A DNA stretch of 64,000 nt from SCTD01 sp036675425 (lineage in GTDB: Bacteria; Actinomycetota; Actinomycetes; Mycobacteriales; SCTD01). The stretch covers positions 1 through 64,000 of the forward strand of contig JAKFFB010000188.1 in assembly GCA_036675425.1 (NCBI GenBank). The letters run 5' to 3'. The position numbers were made by a program, and so were the translations under genes. Positions 8,192 to 15,928 of the stretch are shown here, piece after piece; within the stretch, counting starts at the first letter, position 1; each line of letters starts with the position of its first letter. The notes beneath the pieces are model-generated. The model ran no database searches and was not told where the DNA came from. It saw only the letters and a program-made list of their open reading frames with translations.

Positions 8192-8686
8192 GTGCTCTCC
8201 CGCCTGCGCCGCCGCCCGGTCCCGGACGTCGTGAAGGCGGTGACCCTCGAGCCGGGGGAGCGTCGCCGGGCCTGGGGCGTCACCACCCTCGGCGACGCGG
8301 TGGTCGCGACCGACCTCGGCCTGCACCTGCCGCGCTCCGGCCGGATCGACTGGCACGAGATCGAGCGGGCGACCTGGAAGCGCCCGGTGCTGGGCATCTC
8401 CAAGGTCGCCGCGGTCGACGGCGCCGGCGCGCGCTGGCAGCTCGAGCTGGCCGAGGAGGCCGACCTCGCCGACGTCGTACGCACCTCGGTCACGGCGAGC
8501 GTCGCCTGGACCAACCACGTCCGGCTGCAGCCGACCGGCGGCGTCCGCATCGTCGGCCGGCGGCGACCCGGGCAGGACGCGCTCGACTGGCAGCTCGTCT
8601 TCGACGCCGGCACCGACCCGGACGACCCGCAGACCCGGGCTCAGGCCGAGGCGCTGCTGGCCGACGCGCGCCGGACGATCGGCTAG
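8192..8686 (+). CDS. Conserved hypothetical protein (164 aa)
   Basis: A small soluble protein, Arg-rich at the N-terminus (MLSRLRRRP), with alternating beta-type segments such as WGVTTLGDAVVATDLGLHLP and GRIDWHEIERATW. The pattern suggests a PH-like or small beta-barrel fold; I cannot name a family. No signal peptide, membrane segment or catalytic motif is visible. It lies just downstream of the primary sigma gene and its 3' end overlaps the convergent subtilase gene by 4 nt. Confidence 0.8.
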   Translation: MLSRLRRRPVPDVVKAVTLEPGERRRAWGVTTLGDAVVATDLGLHLPRSGRIDWHEIERATWKRPVLGISKVAAVDGAGARWQLELAEEADLADVVRTSVTASVAWTNHVRLQPTGGVRIVGRRRPGQDALDWQLVFDAGTDPDDPQTRAQAEALLADARRTIG

Positions 8687-9966
8687 CGCCGTCGCGCGGT
8701 GAGCACCGTCGCGCTGCCCGACCCGACGACCAGCGCCGTGGCGAGCGCGGACAGCCAGGCGGGCACCCGCTCCGGCTCGCGCGGCACGGGGACCCGACCC
8801 GGGGGCGCCGCCTGCGGCAGCGGTCCGGCGCTCGGGGAGTCGACCGGGGACGGCGACGGCAGCGGGGGCATGCTCACCGCCACCGGCGGCCGGGGCGACG
8901 AGGCGACGCTCGGCGACGGCGACGACGCCGGGCTCGCCCTGGTCGGCTCCGGTCGCGGCGACACCGGCGCCGGCGGCTGGGACGACTGGGCGTTCGTGGG
9001 CGGCGGGCTGCTCGTGGCGCCGAGGGCGGCGCGCGCGTCGACCAGGCCGCGACCCGCCGCGGCGAGCGGCCTTGCGGTGCTGAGGATCCGGTCCATGACG
9101 TTGGTGCGCGAGCGGGTCGGGTTCTGGCCGATGAGCAGCGCAGCGATGCCGCTCACGTGCGGCGCAGCCATCGAGGTGCCGGCGGCGACGGAGTAGCGGT
9201 TGCCCGGGTAGAGCGAGGTCACGCAGTCCGACTGCGAGCACACGTCGGGGGTGTCCGGGTCGCCGCCGGGCGCGGCGACGTCCACGCCGGAGCCGCGCTG
9301 GCTGTACGACGCGAGCTGCCCGTCCCGCCCGGTCGCCGCCACGATCATCGCCGAGCCGCCGTAGGAGTCGGTGACCGGCAGGCTCGCGTTGCCGGCGCTG
9401 AAGATGACGACGACACCGGCCTCCGCAGCCTCGTCGACGGCGGCCGGGATGGCCGAGGACGACGACAGGCCGGGCACGTCGGGACCGAGCGACAGGTTGA
9501 GCACCCGGGCGCCGTTGCGCACCGCCCAGCGGATCCCCGCGGCGACGTCGTCGGGCTTGCCGACGCACTCCCCGGACGAAGTGTCGTACGCCAGCACGCG
9601 CACCGGCAGCACGGTCGCCTTCGGGGCCACGCCGAACGACGACGACGCGACGGTCCCGGCGACGTGCGTGCCGTGGTCGCACTGGTCGGTCGGCGCCGGC
9701 CCGTCGGTGCAGGTCCCGCCCACGCAGTCAGCGCCGGCCAGAACGCGGCCCTCGAAGTCCTTGTGCGCGCGGTCGACCCAGCTGTCCAGCACGGCGACGA
9801 CGACGTTGCGACCGTCCTTGCCGGCCGCGCGCGCGTCCGGCACCCGCGCCTGGTCGGCGTGCCAGGTGCGCTGCGGCGGCGTTCCGGCGGCCAGGGCAGG
9901 CGGAGCGGGGAGGAGCAGGATCCCCACCAGCACGGCGGTGAGGCCGGCCAGAGGGGGACGGGTCAC
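8683..9966 (-). CDS. Secreted, membrane-anchored S8 subtilisin-like serine protease
   Basis: An exported protease. It has a signal peptide (MTRPPLAGLTAVLVGILLL, cleavage near PALA), a catalytic domain with Asp in VAVLDSW, His in CDHGTHVAGT, the oxyanion Asn in SAGN and Ser in GTSMAAPHVSG, then a Pro/Ser-rich spacer of about 100 residues. A C-terminal transmembrane helix followed by TARRR ends the protein. The arrangement resembles mycosins, but no type VII secretion genes are nearby, so that role is not supported. I place the start at the third of three adjacent TTG-GTG-GTG codons because TACCGT lies exactly 6 nt upstream. Confidence 0.9.
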   Translation of the reverse strand: MTRPPLAGLTAVLVGILLLPAPPALAAGTPPQRTWHADQARVPDARAAGKDGRNVVVAVLDSWVDRAHKDFEGRVLAGADCVGGTCTDGPAPTDQCDHGTHVAGTVASSSFGVAPKATVLPVRVLAYDTSSGECVGKPDDVAAGIRWAVRNGARVLNLSLGPDVPGLSSSSAIPAAVDEAAEAGVVVIFSAGNASLPVTDSYGGSAMIVAATGRDGQLASYSQRGSGVDVAAPGGDPDTPDVCSQSDCVTSLYPGNRYSVAAGTSMAAPHVSGIAALLIGQNPTRSRTNVMDRILSTARPLAAAGRGLVDARAALGATSSPPPTNAQSSQPPAPVSPRPEPTRASPASSPSPSVASSPRPPVAVSMPPLPSPSPVDSPSAGPLPQAAPPGRVPVPREPERVPAWLSALATALVVGSGSATVLTARRR

Positions 9967-9972
9967 CACCAA

Positions 9973-9978
9973 ACGGTA
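9973..9978 (-). promoter_or_regulatory. -10 hexamer TACCGT of the subtilase gene
   Basis: On the minus strand TACCGT is followed by TTGGTG and then GTG ACC. The 6-nt spacing selects the GTG at 9966 as a leaderless start. Confidence 0.4.
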
Positions 9979-10001
9979 CGACGGGACGGCCGCTCGTGGG
10001 G

Positions 10002-11048
10002 TCAGCCCGCGAGTCTCACCGGTTCCGCGGGGGCGCGCAGCAGCCGCAGCACGGCGTCCTCGATCGGTCCCTGGAAGGCGGGGGAGCCGTACTGCGCGTC
10101 CTCACCCAGCACCTCGAGGTCGCGGGCGATGGTGACCCCGTCGTCGTAGAGGTCGATCACCCGCGGGTCGATGTAGCTGGAGCGGCAGACCGCCGGGGTG
10201 TTGCCCAGCTTGTCGGCCACCTCCTTCACGACCCGCGTCACGGCGCGCTTGCGGGCGGTGGTGCTCTCGGCGTGCGTGGAGACGGCCAGCCCGATCGCGG
10301 CCAGGACCGTGGCCGACCAGGTGCGGAAGTCCTTGGCGGTGTCCTCGCCCCCGGTGACCTCGCGCAGGTAGCCGTTGATGTCGGTGCTCTTCACGTCGAC
10401 CCAGTCGCCGCTTCCGTCCTTGTAGGCCAGCAGCTCCGGCCCGCCGCCGCGCCGCCGCTTCAGCGCCGCGACGACCTCGCAGACCTCCGGCTCGGCGAGC
10501 GAGCGCTGCCAGAGCTTGCCGCTCTTGCCGGGGAACTCGAGGGTGATCTCCCCGGCCCGGTTCACGCTGACGTGCTCCTTGAGCAGGGTCGCCAGGCCGT
10601 ACGACGAGTTCTCCGCGGCGTACTGCTCCCCGCCGATGCGGAAGAAGCCGAGGTCGAGCAGTCGCACGGCGCAGGCCAGCACGCGGGTGCGGGTCAGCCC
10701 GTCGCCCTGCAGGTCCTCGCGCATCCGCTCACGTGCGGCCGGCAGCCGGGCGGCGAAGTCGAGGATCCGGTCGTGCTTCTCGAGGTCGCGCTGGAGGCGC
10801 CAGGCGTCGTGGTAGCGGTACTGCCGGCGGCCGCGCGCGTCGACGCCGGTCGCCTGCACGTGCCCGTTCGGGACGGCGCAGATCCAGACGTCCTCCCAGG
10901 CGGGCGGGATCACCAGCTCGCGGATGCGCTGGAGCGTCTCGGCGTCCTTGACGGGCGTGCCGGCAGCGTCGACGTACCGGAACCCCTTGCCGCTCCGGAC
11001 CCGGCGGATGCCGGGACCGGAGCAGGAGACGCGCTTGAGGCGCACCAC
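10002..11048 (-). CDS. DNA topoisomerase IB (poxvirus/eukaryote type)
   Basis: A 348-residue type IB topoisomerase that relaxes supercoils through a 3'-phosphotyrosyl intermediate. The catalytic pentad is readable: Arg in FRIGGEQYA, Lys in GKSGK, Arg in TAKDFRTW, a His/Asn-type position before the end, and the nucleophilic Tyr in CRSSYIDPRVID. Length fits the short bacterial/poxvirus class rather than the large eukaryotic enzyme. It lies 30 nt upstream of the subtilase gene and 9 nt after the DUF5709-like gene. Its neighbours suggest a stress-associated rather than essential role. Confidence 0.93.
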   Translation of the reverse strand: MVRLKRVSCSGPGIRRVRSGKGFRYVDAAGTPVKDAETLQRIRELVIPPAWEDVWICAVPNGHVQATGVDARGRRQYRYHDAWRLQRDLEKHDRILDFAARLPAARERMREDLQGDGLTRTRVLACAVRLLDLGFFRIGGEQYAAENSSYGLATLLKEHVSVNRAGEITLEFPGKSGKLWQRSLAEPEVCEVVAALKRRRGGGPELLAYKDGSGDWVDVKSTDINGYLREVTGGEDTAKDFRTWSATVLAAIGLAVSTHAESTTARKRAVTRVVKEVADKLGNTPAVCRSSYIDPRVIDLYDDGVTIARDLEVLGEDAQYGSPAFQGPIEDAVLRLLRAPAEPVRLAG

Positions 11049-11057
11049 GGCCGGGTC

Positions 11058-11489
11058 CTAGACCTCGGGCTCGACGTGCATGGCGGCTTCCTCGGCGGAG
11101 TAGCCGCCGAGGTCGGTGCCGACGTCCGAGGCGACTAGGTCGGCCTCGGTGTCGCTGCGGGCGCCCTCGTCCGGCTCGACCAGCCGGCCGACGCCCTGCC
11201 CGGCGCGCTCGTCGAAGGGCGTGTCGGCGCCCTGGCTCTCGTCGGCGTCCTGACCTACGGCGGCGAGCACGTCCGGCTCCTCGCGGGAGAGCCGGCCGTC
11301 GAGCGGCTCCCCGTCGTGCACCTCGCGGGGCGTGGTGCCGAAGTCGTCAGCGGCCAGTGGCGCGTCGTGCGGCGGCTCGGTGGTGCCCTCGGTGCCGCCG
11401 GCCTCGAGCTGGCCGAGGTCGGCGTAGCCCGGGTCCGGGATGCCCTCGGCCTCGTGCTCGGAGGGCTTCTCGGGGATGCGCGCGCTCAT
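11058..11489 (-). CDS. DUF5709-like acidic small protein
   Basis: A 143-residue, strongly acidic, probably disordered protein. Its C-terminal half (GRLVEPDEGARSDTEADLVA, then AEEAAMHVEP) matches what I recall of the actinobacterial DUF5709 family of unknown function. No signal or membrane segment is present. The ATG is preceded by GGAAGGACACC, a good ribosome binding site. The gene belongs to a same-strand run with an SRPBCC protein and a YtxH-like protein, a set often linked with stress or dormancy in actinomycetes; that link is inference. Confidence 0.8.
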   Translation of the reverse strand: MSARIPEKPSEHEAEGIPDPGYADLGQLEAGGTEGTTEPPHDAPLAADDFGTTPREVHDGEPLDGRLSREEPDVLAAVGQDADESQGADTPFDERAGQGVGRLVEPDEGARSDTEADLVASDVGTDLGGYSAEEAAMHVEPEV

Positions 11490-11519
11490 GGGTGTCCTTC
11501 CGAAGGGGGTGGGGACGGC

Positions 11520-11551
11520 CGAGGGCCGCCTCTGGTGGGAGACGGCCCTCG
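11520..11551 (-). terminator. Hairpin terminator after the SRPBCC gene
   Basis: Perfect 9-bp arms CGAGGGCCG (11520-11528) and CGGCCCTCG (11543-11551) around a 14-nt loop begin 14 nt after the SRPBCC stop codon on the minus strand. Confidence 0.6.
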
Positions 11552-11565
11552 TGCTGCGTCGGGGT

Positions 11566-12036
11566 CTAGCTGCTCTTGACGGTCGTGCCGCCGCCGGGGA
11601 CGGCTGCCTCGATGGTGGTCTTGAACGCCTCGAGGGCCTTCTCGACCTTGTCCTGCGGGTCGGCGAAGAGCTTCGCGACGGCGTCGCCGAGCACACCGGC
11701 GGGCGGGTCGTACTGCAGGCTGACCTCGACGCCGGTCGTGCCGCCGTGGTCGTCGAAGCGGACGGCGCCGGCGTTCTTGACGTCCAGGCCGCTGCTGTCC
11801 TCGGTCGCCCAGGCGATCCGCGTGTTGGGGACGTCCTCGACGATCGTGGCGTCCCACTCGACGGTCTTGCCGAGCGGACCGGAGACCTCCCAGTGCGTCT
11901 TCTGCGTGCTGCCCGCGGTGGGGGTGACCTTCTCGACGTCCGGCATGATCTGCGGGAGGTTCGTCAGGCCGCGCCACCAGGCGTAGCACTGGTCGGCGGG
12001 AGCGTTGACCTCGAGGTAGTGCGCGACGGTGCCCAT
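11566..12036 (-). CDS. SRPBCC (START-like) family protein
   Basis: A 156-residue single-domain helix-grip protein. The pattern is typical of the polyketide cyclase/dehydrase group: HYLEVNAPADQCYAWWRGLTNLP at the front, a central beta sheet with VEWDATIVED and RIAWAT, and a C-terminal helix (DKVEKALEAFKTTIE). These proteins bind hydrophobic ligands in the core cavity; no catalytic residues can be assigned. Cytosolic. The ATG has GGAAGGAT upstream. A strong hairpin follows it, separating it from the DUF5709-like gene. Confidence 0.85.
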   Translation of the reverse strand: MGTVAHYLEVNAPADQCYAWWRGLTNLPQIMPDVEKVTPTAGSTQKTHWEVSGPLGKTVEWDATIVEDVPNTRIAWATEDSSGLDVKNAGAVRFDDHGGTTGVEVSLQYDPPAGVLGDAVAKLFADPQDKVEKALEAFKTTIEAAVPGGGTTVKSS

Positions 12037-12105
12037 CGTGGATCCTTCCGTTCGGGTCAGGGAACTGCTCAGCGGCAGTACCCCGTCGGGGAGCGGGTCA
12101 GACCG

Positions 12106-12447
12106 TCAGGGGCGTGTGACGTCCGGCGCGGAGCCGCTCGGGGCGGCGCCGGCCATCGTGGCGCCGGTGTTGGCACCGGTGCCCAGGTCGACCACGCTGT
12201 CCTTGTCCTTGGTCTTGCCGGTCGCCTTGTCCGTGACGGCCTCGACCTTCTCGTTGACGGTCGCCTTCGCGGTGTCGGCGACACCGGCGGCGGTCTCCTT
12301 CAGCGAGGCGGTCGCGTCCTGCACGGCCGGCTTGCCGGCGAGCTCGCGGAACTTCGACTCGATCTGGCGGTAGCGGTCCTTGCCGGCGCGGGCGCCCAGG
12401 ACGTAGCCGGCGCCTGCTGCCGCTGCGAGGGTGAGCTTCTTGAACAC
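12106..12447 (-). CDS. YtxH-like small membrane-associated protein
   Basis: A 113-residue protein with an N-terminal hydrophobic stretch (KKLTLAAAAGAGYVLGARAGKDRY) followed by a Lys/Ala/Thr-rich amphipathic helical tail. This is the layout of YtxH-type and LEA-like stress proteins. GYVLGARAGKDRY is a pattern I associate with actinobacterial YtxH-like proteins. It is probably anchored at the membrane with the tail in the cytosol. A GGAGGCAC ribosome binding site precedes the ATG. It is the first gene of a small same-strand group with the SRPBCC and DUF5709-like genes. Confidence 0.75.
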   Translation of the reverse strand: MFKKLTLAAAAGAGYVLGARAGKDRYRQIESKFRELAGKPAVQDATASLKETAAGVADTAKATVNEKVEAVTDKATGKTKDKDSVVDLGTGANTGATMAGAAPSGSAPDVTRP

Positions 12448-12509
12448 GGGGTGCCTCCTGGAGTCGGTCGTTCGTCTGACCTCCTCCTACCCCCGCACGA
12501 CCTCGCGAC

Positions 12510-13643
12510 TCACGCGCCGTCGGCGTAGCGCCCCGGCCAGGGGTAGGCGGTCAGCGCGTCGAGCTGCCCCGCCCCCATCCGCTCGACGGTCCAGAGGCTG
12601 GCGCCGACCGCGCCGCCTCGCTTGGCCACGTCGAGGAACCGCCACGTCTCGGCGCGGGTCGGCACGCCGTGGCGGCCGCCCTCCTCACCCATGTCGTAGC
12701 CCTGGCCGACCGGGTGCACGGGAAGAAGCGCTCCGAGCTCGGACAGGGACTGCTTCACGAGCGCCCCGGGCTCGTTGCAGGACCAGTAGACCATCGGTGC
12801 GAACAGATCGGCGTACGGCACGAAAGCCTTGTAGGGGAAGGACTTCCGGCGCAGCGGGGTCGGGCGAGGCACGGTCGCCGCGATCGGCTTGTCGCCGGCG
12901 TAGCGACGCACCAGCGACAGGTAGAGGGCGACGCGGGGAGCAGTGGCGTACGTCCCCTCCGCCGCGGTCTCGATGTCGGGCGCGAAGGCGTCGATGCCGT
13001 CGGCGAACGCCTGCTGGGCGCGGAGCGCGTCGGCGACCGGGTCGGACAGGTAGGGGAAGTCCCACGCGACGACGGCCAGGCCGGCGGCGTGCGCGGCGGG
13101 GACGAGCTCGGGCAGGAACTGGTTGCCGTAGTAGCCCTGCCGGCCACCGGTACGGACCCAGATGTTGCGCAGCCCGGCGGCCTTCGCCTTCGCGACGATG
13201 GCCTCCGTGTCGACCGGGGTCTCCTTGAAGTTGGTGACCCACAGGCCCTTCCCGGACAGCGGGTAGATGCTGGCGGCCTTGCCGCTGGTGGCGACGGGCT
13301 TCGGCAGGGCCGCCTCGGCGACGATCGGCGGCTTGCGCGGCTTGGGCTTCCAGCCGGGCAGGTTGGGTCGCTTGGGGACCGGGCAGCCGGTCTGCGGCTT
13401 CTCCGGGCCGACGGCGGGCGGGAGGAGAGAGGCCTTCTTCTTGGGGGCGACCTTCGGGGCGGGCGCCTTCGGGCTGGGTGTCGGGCTCGCCGCCCGGGTC
13501 GCCTCGGGGCTCGCGGCCTGGCTCGGTGCGGGCGTCGCGGGGGCGGCGACGGGGCGCGGCTCGACCGCACCGGCGCTGACGGTCCCGGCCACCAGGACCG
13601 CCACGACCGCCGCGGAGAGCACTCGCTCGGCGACGGTCAGCAT
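12510..13643 (-). CDS. Secreted putative TIM-barrel glycoside-hydrolase-like protein
   Basis: A 377-residue exported protein: signal peptide (MLTVAERVLSAAVVAVLVAG), a Pro/Ala/Lys-rich linker of about 100 residues, then a barrel-like domain with beta-strand ends GLWVTNF, NIWVRTG, AVVAWDFPY, AFAPDIET, APMVYWSC and GASLWTVER. The spaced D, E and W residues recall glycosidase-like proteins, but I cannot fix the catalytic acids or substrate. I favour the ATG at 13643 because GAGACT lies 6 nt upstream on the coding strand; an ATG six codons earlier is the alternative. Confidence 0.75.
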   Translation of the reverse strand: MLTVAERVLSAAVVAVLVAGTVSAGAVEPRPVAAPATPAPSQAASPEATRAASPTPSPKAPAPKVAPKKKASLLPPAVGPEKPQTGCPVPKRPNLPGWKPKPRKPPIVAEAALPKPVATSGKAASIYPLSGKGLWVTNFKETPVDTEAIVAKAKAAGLRNIWVRTGGRQGYYGNQFLPELVPAAHAAGLAVVAWDFPYLSDPVADALRAQQAFADGIDAFAPDIETAAEGTYATAPRVALYLSLVRRYAGDKPIAATVPRPTPLRRKSFPYKAFVPYADLFAPMVYWSCNEPGALVKQSLSELGALLPVHPVGQGYDMGEEGGRHGVPTRAETWRFLDVAKRGGAVGASLWTVERMGAGQLDALTAYPWPGRYADGA

Positions 13644-13693
13644 GGGGACAGTCTCGGTCATCTCGGGCGCGCTGTCCGCCGCTTGGCCACACC

Positions 13694-13827
13694 CCTCCAC
13701 AACCGATCTTGTCGGGGGATGCGGCTGCCGATCTGCTGATCGGTCGGGGAGGAGGCTGAGCGTGGAGGCGGCGCTCATCCTCCACAGCCGATCAACGGGG
13801 AGGCGGCCCCAAGATCGGTTGTGGAGG
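13694..13827. repeat. Inverted repeat with nested CCGATC units
   Basis: Perfect 18-bp arms lie at 13694-13711 (CCTCCACAACCGATCTTG) and 13810-13827, 98 nt apart. Between them are a palindrome CCGATC-TGCT-GATCGG (13728-13743) and another CTCCACAGCCGATC copy near 13780-13795. The element lies between the start of a minus-strand gene and tRNA-Asn, so unlike the other palindromes it is not at a gene end. It could be an operator array or a small mobile or decayed element. Confidence 0.6.
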
Positions 13828-13863
13828 CCCGGTCGACCCGCTCGGCCGAGCGGGGCCGTGCGC

Positions 13864-13869
13864 TAGTCT
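13864..13869 (+). promoter_or_regulatory. Candidate -10 hexamer TAGTCT of tRNA-Asn
   Basis: TAGTCT lies 29 nt before the mature tRNA 5' end, leaving a short 5' leader for RNase P. No other good hexamer is closer. Confidence 0.35.
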
Positions 13870-13898
13870 CTGTGCTCGCAGCCGGCATGCCGGCGCGG

Positions 13899-13971
13899 TC
13901 CCCCATAGCTCAATTGGCAGAGCATGCGACTGTTAATCGCAGGGTTTCTGGTTCAAGTCCAGATGGGGGAG
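13899..13971 (+). tRNA. tRNA-Asn (GTT)
   Basis: A full cloverleaf folds by eye: acceptor TCCCCCA/TGGGGGA, D-stem GCTC/GAGC, anticodon stem TGCGA/TCGCA with loop CTGTTAA (anticodon GTT), T-stem TCTGG/CCAGA with TTCAAGT. The discriminator base is G and CCA is not encoded. Confidence 0.97.
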
Positions 13972-13986
13972 CCCTGACCAGCACGA

Positions 13987-14016
13987 AGGCCGTCCTGAGG
14001 CGGCTCGGACGGGCCT
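13987..14016 (+). terminator. Hairpin after tRNA-Asn
   Basis: AGGCCGTCC (13987-13995) pairs with GGACGGGCCT (14007-14016) with one bulged G. It lies 15 nt downstream of the tRNA. Confidence 0.45.
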
Positions 14017-14057
14017 GAGCCCACAGCCAACCCCCGCGGATCCGCCCCCAGCGCGCC

Positions 14058-14852
14058 TCATCCTGACCGATGCCGCCAGGGCGGGAGCAGCGCCGGGGGA
14101 GACAGGGCGGGGCCGTCTGCCCGCCACAGCCATGCGCCGCCCTCTCTCTGCAGCCCCGCGATCCCCAGAACGGGAGGGTCCAGGTCGGAGCTGATCTGCC
14201 GTACGCCCTCGCAGGCCACGGCCCACACCGCCAGGTAGGCCATCTCGGCGACCACCGCGTCCGGCACCTCGCCGAGGACCTCGAGGTGAGCCAGCGCGGC
14301 TGCCTCGCCCTCACCGGTGACGACGAGCTGCGCGACGAGCGGACGTGCCCGGCTGCTGTTGACGTACGCGACCCACCAGGCCAGCAGCTCGCCGCGCTCG
14401 GCCGCGTCCACGGCAGGCGCCACGTCCAGGCCCTCCTCCTGGACGAACCAGGCGGTGTCGACGTCGCGCCGGCTGACGTAGTACTCCGCGGTCGTCCCGG
14501 CCGGCACCTGCCCGACACGGGGGGCGTCGAGGTCCAGCTCGACGAGGCCGTTCCGCTCGACCCGCGGGAGCCAGGCGACGCCGCCCGTGTCGAACTCCTC
14601 CATGAGCAGGCCGGCGAGGTCGTTGACCCACTCCTCGGCCGTGCTGACCGGCATGCCCGTCCAGACGCCCTGCTCGAGGTCGTCCAGGTCGACGCGGACG
14701 GCGAAGCGGTACGGCAGCTGCCTCCACCGGAAGGTGACCAGCAGCCGGCCGTCCTCGAGCTCGACGCTCTCGCCGTACCACCCGTCCGTCACCGGACCCT
14801 CGCCCAGCAGGGACTCCTGGGCAGCCAGCAGCACCTCCTCCGCGGTCGTCAT
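14058..14852 (-). CDS. Hypothetical protein (264 aa)
   Basis: A soluble, Trp-rich and acidic protein I do not recognise. It opens with an amphipathic helix (TTAEEVLLAAQESLL) and a beta-rich part containing DGWYGESVELEDGRLLVTFRW. A middle segment follows (VSTAEEWVNDLAGLLMEEFDTG), then a helical C-terminal half. No signal peptide or membrane helix is visible. The ATG is preceded at 6 nt by GAGGCT, a G-variant of the leaderless hexamer. It is divergent from the toxin-antitoxin pair, whose operator is about 40 nt from this start and could affect it. Confidence 0.7.
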   Translation of the reverse strand: MTTAEEVLLAAQESLLGEGPVTDGWYGESVELEDGRLLVTFRWRQLPYRFAVRVDLDDLEQGVWTGMPVSTAEEWVNDLAGLLMEEFDTGGVAWLPRVERNGLVELDLDAPRVGQVPAGTTAEYYVSRRDVDTAWFVQEEGLDVAPAVDAAERGELLAWWVAYVNSSRARPLVAQLVVTGEGEAAALAHLEVLGEVPDAVVAEMAYLAVWAVACEGVRQISSDLDPPVLGIAGLQREGGAWLWRADGPALSPPALLPPWRHRSG

Positions 14853-14890
14853 CCGCCGAGCCTCGCAGCGAGAGCAAGGGTGATGCCTCT

Positions 14891-14924
14891 GTAGCAGAGT
14901 GCTACGCTGGTAGCGATCTGCTAC
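14891..14924 (+). promoter_or_regulatory. Tandem palindromic operator of the ParD/zeta-type module
   Basis: Two 15-bp palindromes, GTAGCAGAGTGCTAC (14891-14905) and GTAGCGATCTGCTAC (14910-14924), are centred 19 bp apart, about two helical turns. They abut the GGAGGT ribosome binding site of the antitoxin gene. This is the expected layout for cooperative ribbon-helix-helix autorepression. Confidence 0.75.
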
Positions 14925-14935
14925 GGAGGTGCTCG

Positions 14936-15337
14936 ATGGCCGTCAAGCCCACGACCCGCACGAAGCCGTCCGCCGGCCAGCCGACCCGGATCGCGTCGGA
15001 CGTCTACGCGGCCGCGCAGCAGGTCGCCGTGCGCGAGAGCCGGTCGGCTGCCGAGCAGGTCAACCACTGGGCCCGCATCGGGCAGTCCCTCGCGATGCAC
15101 CAGGCCGCGTCGCGTCGGAGGGTCGAGGCGGTCCTCGCCGGGACGCTGCCGATGAGCGCGCTCCGTCCGGACGAGCGGGAGGTCGTCAACGCCGAGCTCG
15201 ACGCGGCGATCACCGCGCGGGCGCAGTCGACGCCTCTCGGGCAGGCGGCGGGGGGCACCACCGTCGCGCTCGACGAGGACGGCCGGCTCGTCGAGTACCG
15301 CCCCGACGGGACCAGCGCACTCCTCGACGTCGGTTGA
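14936..15337 (+). CDS. ParD-like ribbon-helix-helix antitoxin
   Basis: A 133-residue antitoxin candidate. The N-terminal part (about 15-55, QPTRIASDVYAAAQQVAVRE then SRSAAEQVNHWARIG) matches the ParD-like antitoxin family, a ribbon-helix-helix DNA-binding fold. The C-terminal tail, ending DEDGRLVEYRPDGTSALLDVG, would bind and mask the toxin. The ATG has GGAGGT 5 nt upstream. It overlaps the toxin gene by 4 nt (TTGA), so the two are translationally coupled, and two palindromes upstream look like its own operator. Confidence 0.85.
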   Translation: MAVKPTTRTKPSAGQPTRIASDVYAAAQQVAVRESRSAAEQVNHWARIGQSLAMHQAASRRRVEAVLAGTLPMSALRPDEREVVNAELDAAITARAQSTPLGQAAGGTTVALDEDGRLVEYRPDGTSALLDVG

Positions 15338-15906
15338 GGCTCGACCTCGTCGTCGGGCCGAACGGCGCCGGGAAGTCCACCTTCGTCGCGACGGTCCTGC
15401 GTCGCGTGCTGCCGCCGGGCACCCCCTTCGTCAACGCCGACGAGATCGCCAAGGTGCGCTTTCCCGGAGACGAGCTGCAGCGATCCCGCGACGCTGCCGT
15501 CATCGCAGAGGCCACCCGGAACGCCCTGCTGGAAAGGGGACTTCCGTTCATCGCCGAGACCGTCTTCTCCCACCCGTCCAAGCTGGAGCTCGTCGACCGG
15601 GCCGTCGCGGGCGGCTACTACGTGCGCCTGCACGTCCTCGCGATCCCGTCCCACCTGGCAGTGCAGCGGGTCCGCTACCGCGTCGCCGCCGGCGGGCACG
15701 ACGTCCCTGCGCGCAAGGTCGCCGAGCGGTGGGAGCGCCTCTGGCCGCTCGTCGCGGAGGCGATCCGCCGTGCCGACCGCGCGGAGGTCTGGGACAACAG
15801 CCGCTACGACGTGACGGAGAAGGTCGCGGAGTTCGTCGGCGGCCTGTCGGCAAGCCCGCCGCGGTGGCCGGAGTGGGCTCCACCGGCGCTGCGAGAGCTT
15901 GCCTGA
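15334..15906 (+). CDS. Zeta-toxin-like P-loop kinase
   Basis: A 190-residue zeta/AAA-type kinase, the probable toxin of the pair. It starts directly at the nucleotide-binding strand RLDLVVGPNGAGKST (Walker A), followed by FVNADEIA with the acidic residue typical of zeta toxins, and FIAETVFSH with a candidate catalytic Glu. Zeta toxins studied elsewhere phosphorylate UDP-N-acetylglucosamine or related sugars; the substrate here is unknown. The TTG start overlaps the antitoxin stop as TTGA, and no ATG or GTG lies close enough to spare the Walker A motif. Confidence 0.82.
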   Translation: MRLDLVVGPNGAGKSTFVATVLRRVLPPGTPFVNADEIAKVRFPGDELQRSRDAAVIAEATRNALLERGLPFIAETVFSHPSKLELVDRAVAGGYYVRLHVLAIPSHLAVQRVRYRVAAGGHDVPARKVAERWERLWPLVAEAIRRADRAEVWDNSRYDVTEKVAEFVGGLSASPPRWPEWAPPALRELA

Positions 15907-15928
15907 GGCGTTGCGGGAGGATTCCGCC

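Noticed and set aside
8683..9966. The subtilase as a type VII secretion mycosin
   Set aside because: Domain layout is similar, but no EccB, EccC, EccD or WXG100 genes are nearby.
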